Origin: Candidatus Rhodoblastus alkanivorans
Lineage (GTDB): Bacteria > Pseudomonadota > Alphaproteobacteria > Rhizobiales > Beijerinckiaceae
Direction: 5' to 3'
DNA length: 64,000 nucleotides
NCBI RefSeq assembly: GCF_022760755.1
Contig: NZ_JAIVFP010000001.1
Location: 885,501-949,500, forward strand
In this document: piece after piece, positions 56,302 through 64,000 of the stretch
Numbering within the stretch: position 1 is the stretch's first letter
Layout of the letters: each line of letters opens with the position of its first letter
The notes under the pieces: model-generated
The model's database searches: none
What the model saw: the letters and a program-made list of their open reading frames with translations, nothing else
What the model was told of the DNA's origin: nothing
Translations under genes and position numbers: made by a program

Positions 56302-56332
56302 GGCGCGCTTCACGAGAAGCGCGCCTTTTTTT
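56302..56332 (+). terminator. Strong intrinsic terminator after gap
   Basis: GGCGCGCTTC (56302-56311), loop ACGA and GAAGCGCGCC (56316-56325) form a perfect 10-bp stem, followed by seven T (56326-56332). It ends 24 bases before the pgk start, so pgk needs partial read-through or its own promoter. Confidence 0.92.
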
Positions 56333-56355
56333 CGTCTTTTTCGCCAGAGGCCGCC

Positions 56356-57549
56356 ATGTCCGCCTTCCGCACCCTCGATTCCGCCGAACTCAAGGGCAAG
56401 CGCGTGCTTGTCCGCGTCGATCTCAACGTGCCGATGGAAAACGGCAAGGTGAGCGACGCCACCCGCATCGACCGCATCCTGCCGACCTTGAACGAAATTT
56501 CCGGCAAGGGCGGCAAGGTCATCCTGCTTGCCCATTTCGGGCGCCCCAAGAACGGTCCCGACGAAGCCAATTCGCTGAAGCCCGTCGCCGCCGCCCTGGC
56601 CGAGCGCCTCGGCAAGCCGGTCGCCTTCGCCAATGACTGCATCGGCGCCCCGGCCGCGGCCGCCATCGTCAAGATGGCTGACGGCGACATTCTGCTGCTC
56701 GAAAACACCCGGTTCCACAAGGGCGAGGAGAAGAACGATCCGGCGATCGTGGACGCGCTCGCCGAACTCGGCGACGTCTATGTCAACGACGCCTTTTCCG
56801 CCGCCCATCGCGCCCACGCCTCGACCGAAGGCGTGGCGAAAAAGTTGCCGGCCTATGCCGGCCGGACGATGCAGGCGGAAATCGAAGCCCTGTCCAAGGC
56901 GCTCGAAAATCCGGCCCGCCCGGTGGCGGCGGTGGTCGGCGGCGCCAAGGTCTCGACCAAGCTGGAGCTGCTCGGCAACCTTACGAAAAAGGTCGATTTC
57001 CTGATCATCGGCGGCGGCATGGCCAACACCTTTCTCGCCGCCCAGGGCAAGAAGGTCGGCAAGTCGCTGTGCGAGCACGACCTGCTCGACACCGCGCGCG
57101 AAATTCTGAAGACGGCGGCCGAAAACAAATGCCAGATCGTGCTGCCGGTCGACGCCGTCGTGGCGCAGGAGTTCAAGGCCCATGCGCCGTCCCATGTGAT
57201 CAGCGTCGATCATGTCGGCGACGCCGATATGATTCTCGACGCCGGGCCGAAATCGGTCTCGGAAGTCGAGAGCGTCCTCACCGCCTGCAAGACCCTGGTG
57301 TGGAACGGCCCCTTCGGCGCCTTCGAACTGGAGCCCTTCGACGCCGCGACCAATGCCGTCGCCCGTTTCGCCGCGCGCCTGACGGGCGAAGGCAAGCTGT
57401 TGTCGGTCGCCGGCGGCGGCGATACGGTGGCGGCGCTCAATCATGCTGGCGTCGCCGAAAAATTCACTTATGTATCGACTGCGGGCGGCGCCTTCCTCGA
57501 ATGGATGGAAGGCAAGGTTCTGCCGGGCGTCGAGGCTCTTCGCGCCTGA
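56356..57549 (+). CDS. pgk: Phosphoglycerate kinase
   Basis: A 397-residue enzyme that transfers phosphate between 1,3-bisphosphoglycerate and ADP. The N-terminal substrate loop [18 protein letters not shown], the segment [10 protein letters not shown], the hinge region and the C-terminal nucleotide site ([15 protein letters not shown]) are present. The length is normal for the family. It sits between gap and fba. Confidence 0.97.
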   Translation: MSAFRTLDSAELKGKRVLVRVDLNVPMENGKVSDATRIDRILPTLNEISGKGGKVILLAHFGRPKNGPDEANSLKPVAAALAERLGKPVAFANDCIGAPAAAAIVKMADGDILLLENTRFHKGEEKNDPAIVDALAELGDVYVNDAFSAAHRAHASTEGVAKKLPAYAGRTMQAEIEALSKALENPARPVAAVVGGAKVSTKLELLGNLTKKVDFLIIGGGMANTFLAAQGKKVGKSLCEHDLLDTAREILKTAAENKCQIVLPVDAVVAQEFKAHAPSHVISVDHVGDADMILDAGPKSVSEVESVLTACKTLVWNGPFGAFELEPFDAATNAVARFAARLTGEGKLLSVAGGGDTVAALNHAGVAEKFTYVSTAGGAFLEWMEGKVLPGVEALRA

Positions 57550-57602
57550 CATCGAGCGATGTCCCGCGCTTCCGGCCCGCCGGAAGCGCGGGCGCAAGTC
57601 TT

Positions 57603-57638
57603 TTTTCACAAGGACGGAAATTTTCACAAGGACGGAAA
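57603..57638 (+). repeat. Tandem 18-bp duplication carrying the fba ribosome-binding site
   Basis: TTTTCACAAGGACGGAAA occurs twice in direct tandem at 57603-57620 and 57621-57638. Each copy holds the Shine-Dalgarno-like AAGGA. The second copy ends one base before the fba ATG. Confidence 0.85.
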
Positions 57639-57639
57639 C

Positions 57640-58707
57640 ATGGCCCGCATCACGCTTCGCCAGTTGCTCGACCACGCCGCCGAACATGATTATGGCGTGC
57701 CGGCCTTCAATATCAATAATATGGAGCAGGCTCTGGCCATCATGGCCGCGGCTTCGGCGCTCGATGCGCCGGTCATCATCCAGGCCTCGCGCGGCGCCCG
57801 CCAATACGCCAATGACGTCATGCTCAAGCACATGATGGACGCTTTGGTCGAAATCTATCCGCAGATCCCGGTCTGTGTGCATCAGGACCATGGCAACAGC
57901 CCGGCGACCTGTTTCTCCGCCATGCAGGCGGGCTTCACCTCGGTGATGATGGACGGCTCGCTGAAAGAGGACGCCAAGACGCCCGGCGACTGGGACTATA
58001 ACGTCAATGTCACCAAATATGTCGCCGACATGGCCCATCTTGGCGGCATATCGGTCGAGGGCGAGTTCGGCGTGCTCGGCTCGCTCGAAACCGGCATGGG
58101 CGAGAAGGAAGACGGCCACGGTTTCGAGGGCAGTCTGTCGCACGACCAGCTCGTCACCAATCCCGACGACGCGGTGAAATTCGTCAAGGAAACCAGGGTG
58201 GACGCCCTCGCCATCGCCATGGGCACCTCGCATGGAGCATATAAGTTCTCGCGCAAGCCCGACGGCGCCATTCTGGCGATGAATGTCATTGAGGAAATCC
58301 ATCAGAAAATGCCGGGCCTGCATATGGTCATGCACGGCTCGTCCTCGGTGCCGCAGGAATTGCAGGACATCATCAACGCCTATGGCGGCAAGATGCCGCA
58401 GACCTGGGGCGTGCCGGTCGAGGAAATCCAGCGCGGCATCAAGCATGGCGTGCGCAAGATCAATATCGACACCGACAACCGCATGGCGATCACCGGCGCG
58501 ATCCGCAAGGTGTTCGCCGAGCAGCCGGCCGAATTCGATCCGCGCAAATATCTCAAGCCGGCGACCGAGGCCATGACCCGGATCTGCCGCCAGCGCCTCG
58601 AAGAATTCGGCACGGCCGGCCAGGCCTCGAAGATCAAGAAAGTTTACACGCTTGCCGAAATGGCCAAGCGCTATGCCTCGGGCGAACTGGAGCCCAAGGC
58701 CGCCTGA
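57640..58707 (+). CDS. fba: Class II fructose-bisphosphate aldolase, Calvin-cycle subtype
   Basis: A 355-residue zinc-dependent aldolase starting [20 protein letters not shown]. Metal and substrate residues are in [26 protein letters not shown] and [10 protein letters not shown]. This form is the CbbA/Calvin subtype rather than the E. coli FbaA type. It can act in glycolysis, gluconeogenesis and carbon fixation; no RuBisCO gene is in the window. The ATG at 57640 is chosen over upstream codons because it is the family start and follows a duplicated ribosome-binding site. Confidence 0.95.
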   Translation: MARITLRQLLDHAAEHDYGVPAFNINNMEQALAIMAAASALDAPVIIQASRGARQYANDVMLKHMMDALVEIYPQIPVCVHQDHGNSPATCFSAMQAGFTSVMMDGSLKEDAKTPGDWDYNVNVTKYVADMAHLGGISVEGEFGVLGSLETGMGEKEDGHGFEGSLSHDQLVTNPDDAVKFVKETRVDALAIAMGTSHGAYKFSRKPDGAILAMNVIEEIHQKMPGLHMVMHGSSSVPQELQDIINAYGGKMPQTWGVPVEEIQRGIKHGVRKINIDTDNRMAITGAIRKVFAEQPAEFDPRKYLKPATEAMTRICRQRLEEFGTAGQASKIKKVYTLAEMAKRYASGELEPKAA

Positions 58708-58730
58708 TCGGCGCCGGATTTCCGGTTTCG

Positions 58731-58761
58731 ATGGGGCTGCGGCGTCCGTGGCCCCATTTTT
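58731..58761 (+). terminator. Intrinsic terminator after fba
   Basis: ATGGGGC (58731-58737) pairs with GCCCCAT (58751-58757), extended inward by partly wobble pairs, and is followed by a T-run ending at 58761. Confidence 0.8.
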
Positions 58762-58880
58762 GCCGTCAAAATTCGACACGCCTCTCATTCCCTCTCCCCG
58801 CATGGTCCGTCGAAAGGTGGGCGCCCTATGCGGGGAGCGGAGGCGCCGATGTCCAGGCGTCGTGCTGTATTGCCGAGTTC

Positions 58881-59516
58881 ATGAACGATTTCATCAAACC
58901 GCGCCTCTATCTCATCACGCCGCCGGCCGCCGAGGCCGACGCCGTCGCCCCGGCCGTGGAGGCCGCTTTGGGCGCGGGCGACGTCGCCTGCGTGCTGCTG
59001 CGCTTCGCGATTCTCGACGAGGGCGCGCGCAAGAAAATCGTCAAGGCGCTCGCGCCGATGGTCCAGGGCGCCGGCGCGGCTTTGCTGGTGCCTGACGACG
59101 CCGCCCTCGCGGCGCGCGCGGGCGCCGACGGCGTCCATGTCGAGGGATTTGGCGACAATTTCGCTGCGGCCCTCGAAAGCCTCAAGCCCGAACGCATCGT
59201 CGGAATCGGCGCGCTGGCCAGCCGCGACGAGGCGATGCTGGCGGGCGAGAGCGACGCCGATTATCTGATGTTCGGCGCGCTCGATCCCGGCGCCGACAGC
59301 GCCGCCGCGACCGCCGAGCGCGCGTCCTGGTGGGCTGAACTTTTCAACGTTCCCTGCGTCGCGGTCGCCCATGAGACGGCGGATGTCGAGACTTTGGCGC
59401 GCTCGGGAGCGGAATTCGTCGCGCTGGGGCCGAAATTCTTTGCCGATCCGCGCGGGATTGCCGCCGCCGTCGCTGAGGCCCAGGCGGCGCTCGACCGCGT
59501 GGAGGCCAAGGCGTGA
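58881..59516 (+). CDS. Thiamine-phosphate synthase family protein (ThiE-like)
   Basis: A 211-residue TIM-barrel protein of the ThiE/TenI superfamily. RLYLITPP opens it; LLVPDDAALAARAGADGVHV and ADYLMFGALDP are typical; the phosphate-binding end is GAEFVALGPKFFADPRG. The LRF segment replaces the LR(E/D)K loop of standard ThiE, so catalysis is less certain. The ATG at 58881 fits the family start. Its end overlaps the Sel1 gene start (GTGA). Confidence 0.8.
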   Translation: MNDFIKPRLYLITPPAAEADAVAPAVEAALGAGDVACVLLRFAILDEGARKKIVKALAPMVQGAGAALLVPDDAALAARAGADGVHVEGFGDNFAAALESLKPERIVGIGALASRDEAMLAGESDADYLMFGALDPGADSAAATAERASWWAELFNVPCVAVAHETADVETLARSGAEFVALGPKFFADPRGIAAAVAEAQAALDRVEAKA

Positions 59517-60430
59517 GGCGCCGGCTCGTCCGCCTGGCGCTGGCCGTCGCCGCCGTTCTCGTCGCCGGCCCGTCTTACGCGCGCCTCGCGCCGGGTGAGC
59601 CCGATCTCGCCTATGGCGCCTATCAGCGCGGCTATTACCGCACCGCCTTCGAGGAGGCGATGAAGCGCGTTCAGGCTGATCCCCATGACGGGGCGGCGAT
59701 GACCCTCATCGCTGAATTGTTCGAACAGGGCGTCGGGGCGCCGCAAAATGTCGCCGAGGCCATGAATTGGTACAAGCTTAGCGCCGAACAGGGCGACAGG
59801 AACGCCGAATATTCGCTCGGCAATGCTTATTTTACCGGCAAGGGCGAGACCAAGGACGTGGCCAAGGCGGCCTTCTGGCTCGAAAAGGCCGCCGCGCAGG
59901 ATCACGCCGGCGCCTGGTTCAATCTCGGGGTCATGGCGCTCGAAGGCAATGGCGTCGCCTCCGATTTCCCGAAAGCCGCGGCGGACTTCCGCCACTCGGC
60001 CGAACTCGGCTTTCCCGACGCCGCTTACGCGCTCGCTTTGCTTTATCGCGAGGGCAAGGGCGTCGAGAAGGATCGGACCCGGGCGACGGAATGGCTCAAG
60101 CGCGGGGCGGAAGAAGGTTTCCTCGCGGCGGAAGTCGAATATGGCATCGCTCTTTTCAATGGCGACGGCGTTCCGGCCGACGAGGCGAGCGGAGCGAATT
60201 GGCTGTTGCGCGCCGCCAACCGCAACAACGCCATCGCGCAAAACCGTGTCGCGCGCATGTATTTCGCCGGTCGCGGCCTGAAACAGAATCGCATCGAGGG
60301 CGCGAAATGGGCGATTCTTTCCGCCGCGGCGGGCTTGCGCGATTCCTGGCTCGACGCCCAGACCAACAAGCTGACGCCGGACGAGCGCAAGAAAGTGGAG
60401 CAGGAGATCAGGTCCTATCTGGGCAAATGA
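59513..60430 (+). CDS. Secreted Sel1-repeat (TPR-like) protein
   Basis: A 305-residue protein with an N-terminal signal peptide (LVRLALAVAAVLVAG, cleavage near SYA) and five or six Sel1 repeats of about 36 residues, seen as A-x-x-x-L-G-x-x-Y-x-x-G-x-G-V patterns (for example AEYSLGNAYFTGKGETKD and AAYALALLYREGKGVEKD). Sel1 repeats are protein-binding scaffolds. The GTG start at 59513 overlaps the ThiE-like stop. It is convergent with the UvrD-like helicase. Confidence 0.88.
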   Translation: MRRRLVRLALAVAAVLVAGPSYARLAPGEPDLAYGAYQRGYYRTAFEEAMKRVQADPHDGAAMTLIAELFEQGVGAPQNVAEAMNWYKLSAEQGDRNAEYSLGNAYFTGKGETKDVAKAAFWLEKAAAQDHAGAWFNLGVMALEGNGVASDFPKAAADFRHSAELGFPDAAYALALLYREGKGVEKDRTRATEWLKRGAEEGFLAAEVEYGIALFNGDGVPADEASGANWLLRAANRNNAIAQNRVARMYFAGRGLKQNRIEGAKWAILSAAAGLRDSWLDAQTNKLTPDERKKVEQEIRSYLGK

Positions 60431-60442
60431 TCCCTGCCGCGT

Positions 60443-62521
60443 TCAGCGCCACATGCCGCGCATGCGCGCGCCGAGATCGACGCGAAGCTGGGGCCGGGGG
60501 CCGGAAGCAGCGCCCTCCGCGGCGATCCGGGGCCAGGCGACTTTTTTGAACAAAGGCGTGAGTTCGTCGGGCAGAAAACGGCTGCGCGCGGCATAGACGT
60601 GGCGGTCGCCGCGCGCATGCTGGCCATGGGTGAAGAAGCGCTGCGGGATCATCAGATGGAGACGGTCGCGGGCGCGGGTCATCGCGACATAAAGCAGGCG
60701 GCGCTCTTCCTCGATTTCGGCGCTGGTTCCGGTCGCGAGGTCGGAGGGGATGCAGCCGTCGACCACATTGAGCAAGAATACCGATTTCCATTCCTGCCCC
60801 TTGGCGGAATGGATGGTCGAAAGGATCAGAAAGTCCTCGTCGACCAGCGGAGGGCCGGCCTCGCCGCTGGTCGCCTGGGGCGGGTCGAGCGTCAATTCGG
60901 TCAGGAAACGCTCGCGCGAGGGATAGGTCGCGGCGATCTGTTCGAGCTGGACGAGGTCGATCTGGCGGGTGGCGAAATCCTCGTGCAGACGTTCGAGATG
61001 CGGCTCATACCAGGCGCGGGCGCGGGCGATTTCCGCTGGCCAGCCGGATTGGCGCCGGCCGATATCCGTCATCGCGGCGACGAAATCCGGCCAGTGATCG
61101 CCCGATTTGGCCGGCGCCGGCAAAGCGGCCAGCGCCGCGAGCGGCTCGCTTTCCCCGCCGATTTCGTCGAGCGCGCGCCGGGCGGTCGAGGGGCCGACGC
61201 CCGGAAGAAGCTGGAGCAGGCGGAAACCGGCGACCCGGTCGCGCGGATTCTGGGCAAAGCGCAAAAGAGCCAGCAAATCCTTGACATGGGCGCTATCGAG
61301 AAATTTCAGGCCGCCAAATTTGACGAAAGGAATGTTGCGCCGGGTCAATTCGACTTCGAGCGGGCCGCTGTGGTGGGCGGCGCGGAACAGAACCGCCTGG
61401 CTTTTGAGCTTTTCGCCGGCCTCGCGCGCCTCCAGCACCTGTTCGACGATATAAGACGCCTGGCTTGCTTCGTCAGCGACCACGACCTGGGCGGGAAGCT
61501 CGGCCGAGAGGCGGTCGGTCCATAGGTTCTTGGTGAAGCGCTCTTTGGCGTAAGCGATCACGCCATTGGCGGCGGCGAGAATCGACCGGGTCGAGCGGTA
61601 ATTGCGCTCCAGGGTGACGATTTCGGCCGGCGGCGAGAATTTCGAAGGAAAATCGAGAATGTTGCGCACTTCCGCCGCGCGGAAGGAATAGATCGACTGG
61701 GCGTCGTCGCCGACGACCGTCAGGCCGCGCCCGTCGGGCTTGAGGCCGAGCAATATCGCGGCCTGGAGGCGGTTGGTGTCCTGATATTCGTCGACCAGCA
61801 CATGGTCGAAACGCGCGCCCAATTCGCTTCCGAGCGTCGGTTCCGCGGCCATCTGCGCCCAATAAAGCAGCAGATCGTCGTAATCGAGCACGTTTTGCGC
61901 CTGTTTGGCCTCCACATAAGACGCGAACAGCGCGCGCAGTTCATCGCTCCAGCCCGCGCACCAGGGGAAATGCCTCGCCAACACCTCGTCGAGCGGCGCT
62001 TGCGCATTGACGGCGCGGGAATAGATGGCGAGGCAGGTCGCCTTGGTCGGGAAGCGCTTCTCGGTTTTGGACAAGCCGAGGTCGTGGCGCGCGAGATTGA
62101 TGAGGTCGGCGCTGTCCTCACGGTCGTGGATGGTGAAATCCGGGTCGAGGCCGATCAGCGGCGCATATTCGCGCAATAGCCGGGCGCCGATGGAATGGAA
62201 GGTGCCGGCCCAGTGGAGGGCGTCGGTCAAGGCTCCGGCCTTGCCGCCCAGCGCCTCGGCGCAGATGCGGCGGACGCGACCGCACATTTCGGTCGCCGCG
62301 CGGCGTGAAAAAGTCATCAGCAGAATGCGGCGCGGATCGGCGCCCGAGGCGATCAGAAAGGCGACGCGATGGGCGAGCGTATTGGTCTTGCCGGAGCCCG
62401 CGCCGGCGATGATCAGCAATGGCCTGTCCGCCGCGCCTTCGGCGGCCTGGCGCTGCGCTTCGTTGAGTTTGCCGAGAAAAGCGGCGGCGCTCACTTTCTT
62501 CTCCGATCCCGCGAATCGCAT
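60443..62521 (-). CDS. UvrD/PcrA-like superfamily 1 DNA helicase
   Basis: A 692-residue SF1A helicase. Walker A is IAGAGSGKTNTLAHR (residues 38-52), motif II is VLVDEYQDTNRLQA, motif III is VVGDDAQSIYSFR, and motifs V-VI are STIHSAKGQEW and LLYVAMTRARDRLHL. It is shorter than typical UvrD and lacks the C-terminal extension, similar to the short helicases found in Alphaproteobacteria beside a full UvrD. Role inferred: DNA repair or fork processing. The start could be GTG at 62494, which has GGAG seven bases upstream. Confidence 0.9.
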   Translation of the reverse strand: MRFAGSEKKVSAAAFLGKLNEAQRQAAEGAADRPLLIIAGAGSGKTNTLAHRVAFLIASGADPRRILLMTFSRRAATEMCGRVRRICAEALGGKAGALTDALHWAGTFHSIGARLLREYAPLIGLDPDFTIHDREDSADLINLARHDLGLSKTEKRFPTKATCLAIYSRAVNAQAPLDEVLARHFPWCAGWSDELRALFASYVEAKQAQNVLDYDDLLLYWAQMAAEPTLGSELGARFDHVLVDEYQDTNRLQAAILLGLKPDGRGLTVVGDDAQSIYSFRAAEVRNILDFPSKFSPPAEIVTLERNYRSTRSILAAANGVIAYAKERFTKNLWTDRLSAELPAQVVVADEASQASYIVEQVLEAREAGEKLKSQAVLFRAAHHSGPLEVELTRRNIPFVKFGGLKFLDSAHVKDLLALLRFAQNPRDRVAGFRLLQLLPGVGPSTARRALDEIGGESEPLAALAALPAPAKSGDHWPDFVAAMTDIGRRQSGWPAEIARARAWYEPHLERLHEDFATRQIDLVQLEQIAATYPSRERFLTELTLDPPQATSGEAGPPLVDEDFLILSTIHSAKGQEWKSVFLLNVVDGCIPSDLATGTSAEIEEERRLLYVAMTRARDRLHLMIPQRFFTHGQHARGDRHVYAARSRFLPDELTPLFKKVAWPRIAAEGAASGPRPQLRVDLGARMRGMWR

Positions 62522-62759
62522 CGCGCTTGCCTGAACATATTACGAACGCAAAGGCGCAGGAAGCGTCCGGCTCGCGCCGGTGGCGGATTGAGCCCGGGGG
62601 GCGTCAATCGCGGCAGGTTTTTTGCTTATCATGCATGGGCGCCTGAGCGGCGTGCGAAAGGGCACGCGGAATTGATCGCGAAAGCGCCGCGAAACCATGC
62701 GATTGTAAGTCGCTCGCGGTTCGATCGGGTCGCGAACGGTTGCGGAGGCGGCGATCACC

Positions 62760-63581
62760 ATGATAAGCGAGCAAATCTCCATTCTGGTTCTGGGGCTGGG
62801 ACCCCTGGCTTCCGCGGCGGCGCGGCTGCTGTTCCTCGCCGGCAATGCGGTGGCCATGCATCAGTCCGGCGACCCGAAGGTCCTGCGCCGGAAAATGTCC
62901 TTCGCTGACGCGTGGTCGGATGGCGACGCCGTTCTCGACGGCGTCGAGGCGCGCGTAACCGGACGCGCCGACGAATTCCTGGCGGGAATGCGCCAGCAGA
63001 ATTTCATCCCCGTCCTGACCCATCGGGTCGCCAGCACGGTCGAGCGCTGGCCCTGGGACATTGTCTTGGATGCGGCAGGCGAAAGCGGCGGCGCGCAGGA
63101 TGGGAAATTCAACGCGCCCCTGCGCATGGGTCTCGGATCGGGACCGGTCGCGGGAGAGGATTGCGATCTTGTCATAGCGACCGAAGGGCTCGATCCGGGC
63201 GCCGTGATCCGCAAGGGAAGCGCGCCCGCCGACGCCTCCCGGGCGGAGATCGGCTTCCATTCCGCGGGCCTGTCCCTCGCGCCGCACGACGGACGCTTCC
63301 GCGCCGCGCGCGACATCGGGGCGAGGATCGGCAAAGGCGATCTTCTCGGCCATGTCGGGGCGACGCCCATCGTCGCGCCGCGCGCCGGGCGGTTGATCGG
63401 CCTGCGCCGGCCGGGCGCCGTCGTCGCGCGGGAGGAAAAGCTGGCCGAGGTCGCGCTCGATCCACGGACGCCCTTTTCGGACGTCGGCGCGAACGAACAG
63501 GCCGTCGCCCGCGCGGTCCTGCTGGCGGCGCAGATGGAAGTGAACGGTTGGGAGCCGGTCAAGCTCAAGGGCCTGGTCTGA
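62760..63581 (+). CDS. YqeB-like protein (molybdenum hydroxylase accessory family)
   Basis: A 273-residue protein resembling YqeB/EF2563 proteins of selenium-dependent molybdenum hydroxylase systems: ILVLGLGPLASAAARLLFLA, a VLRRKMSFADAW segment, VEARVTG, then VIATEGLDPGAVIRKGS and HVGATPIVAPRAGRLIGLRR. The usual GAGDLATG start is altered to GLGPLASA. No selenium or molybdenum hydroxylase gene is nearby. The function is therefore open. It is divergent from the helicase. Confidence 0.65.
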   Translation: MISEQISILVLGLGPLASAAARLLFLAGNAVAMHQSGDPKVLRRKMSFADAWSDGDAVLDGVEARVTGRADEFLAGMRQQNFIPVLTHRVASTVERWPWDIVLDAAGESGGAQDGKFNAPLRMGLGSGPVAGEDCDLVIATEGLDPGAVIRKGSAPADASRAEIGFHSAGLSLAPHDGRFRAARDIGARIGKGDLLGHVGATPIVAPRAGRLIGLRRPGAVVAREEKLAEVALDPRTPFSDVGANEQAVARAVLLAAQMEVNGWEPVKLKGLV

Positions 63582-63668
63582 GCCGGCAAGAGCGGAAATC
63601 CGAGGGTTGAAGCGCTCGAATGCGCTCCTTATCGTTGCATCGGCTCATGAGAGCCGAGGCGCAGGGGC

Positions 63669-64000
63669 ATGGCGGTTTCGTTCCGGGGACGAATGGCGGG
63701 AGGCGGTCTTTGGCTCAGCGCGCTGATCGCCACGACTGGCGTGGCCGCCGCCGCCGAGAGGATTGAGACGGTCAAATTCAAGCCGGGCTCCATATCGGCG
63801 ACGGTCTCCGGCAAGATCAAGGGCTATGACGGCGTCAAATATCTGTTCGAGGCCCGGGCCGGGCAGGCCATTTCGATCCTGTTCGCGCCGAAAAACACGG
63901 CCTGTTATTTCAATGTCTTCGCCCCGGGCGCGGCAATGGCCGTTCATACCGGGTCGATCAATGGCAATGAATTCGCCGCCAATCTCACGGCGAACGGGGA
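63669..64000 (+). CDS. PliG-like secreted lysozyme-inhibitor family protein (partial)
   Basis: The first 110 residues of a gene that runs off the right edge. A signal peptide (about 1-29, WLSALIATTGVAAAA) is followed by VKFKPGSISATVSGKIKGYD, then YLFEARAGQAISILF and CYFNVFAPG. This order (K-P-G-S..A-T-V-x-G..I-K-G-Y, A-R-A-G-Q, Y-F-N-V) matches the inhibitor of g-type lysozyme (PliG) group. Family members protect the cell wall from lysozymes, and a more general periplasmic role is possible. The ATG has AGGGG just upstream. Confidence 0.65.
   Translation, partial: MAVSFRGRMAGGGLWLSALIATTGVAAAAERIETVKFKPGSISATVSGKIKGYDGVKYLFEARAGQAISILFAPKNTACYFNVFAPGAAMAVHTGSINGNEFAANLTANG

Noticed and set aside
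62690-62745. TRNA-like T-loop sequence GGTTCGATCG upstream of the YqeB-like gene
   Set aside because: No matching acceptor stem, D-arm or anticodon arm could be folded around it.

Overview
The window reads as a chromosomal segment of a high-GC alphaproteobacterium, most likely a member of the Hyphomicrobiales (Rhizobiales; Beijerinckiaceae/Methylocystaceae-like is a guess from gene content). The support is the order lptC-lptA-lptB-rpoN-hpf-ptsN, AddAB instead of RecBCD, a TsaE-AmgK fusion followed by MurU, the DUF4164-zapA pair near gap-pgk, an FtrABCD iron system behind an Irr-box-like palindrome, and PhaR-like operator sequences. No rRNA, tRNA, CRISPR array, insertion sequence or phage gene was found. 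Coding density is high, and many neighbouring genes overlap by ATGA, GTGA or TGATG.

Layout. 1-8442: end of an O-antigen-ligase-like membrane protein (minus strand), arfB, an RNase D, the LPS export genes lptC/lptA/lptB, rpoN, hpf, ptsN, a CysZ/EI24 membrane protein and a small Cys-rich secreted protein. 8476-11881 (minus): an NDUFA9-like dehydrogenase and a compact fatty-acyl operon (ACP, NodE/FabF-like ketosynthase, two single-hotdog dehydratase subunits). 12121-19024: group III truncated haemoglobin, ahcY behind a SahR-like palindrome, a PAS histidine kinase whose phospho-acceptor His is Tyr, tsaE-amgK and murU. 19221-25747: addB-addA. 25824-28970: ftrABCD ferrous iron uptake. 28982-32397: a PepSY/response regulator/kinase operon, divergent from a second PepSY gene with a b561-type cytochrome. 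33423-39149: a YejABEF-like peptide ABC transporter. 39246-44682: kdsD, YjbR and PNPOx-like genes, glyS and glyQ.

45076-64000: a Gly/His-rich secreted protein with a frameshift, a TrmN6-like methyltransferase, DUF2007, a polyprenyl diphosphate synthase, a GlnK-like PII protein, an Atm1-like ABC exporter, an acyltransferase, a MetX-like hydrolase, a gene that appears to fuse a phasin-like domain to a LuxR-type HTH, zapA with its DUF4164 partner, gap-pgk-fba (the aldolase is the Calvin-cycle subtype), thiE-like, a Sel1-repeat protein, a UvrD-like helicase, a YqeB-like protein and the start of a PliG-like secreted protein.

How the parts work together. The LPS export genes and KdsD serve the outer membrane. 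AmgK-MurU recycles cell-wall sugars. PtsN, RpoN, HPF and GlnK form a nitrogen/growth-state control layer. FtrABCD sits behind an iron-regulator-type operator. The most unusual item is the phasin-like/LuxR gene at 53362-54093, preceded by two copies of TGCTGC-N3-GCAACA 31 bp apart. This suggests a transcription factor tied to polyhydroxyalkanoate granules. Assignments rest on motif and length recognition only; no database search was possible.
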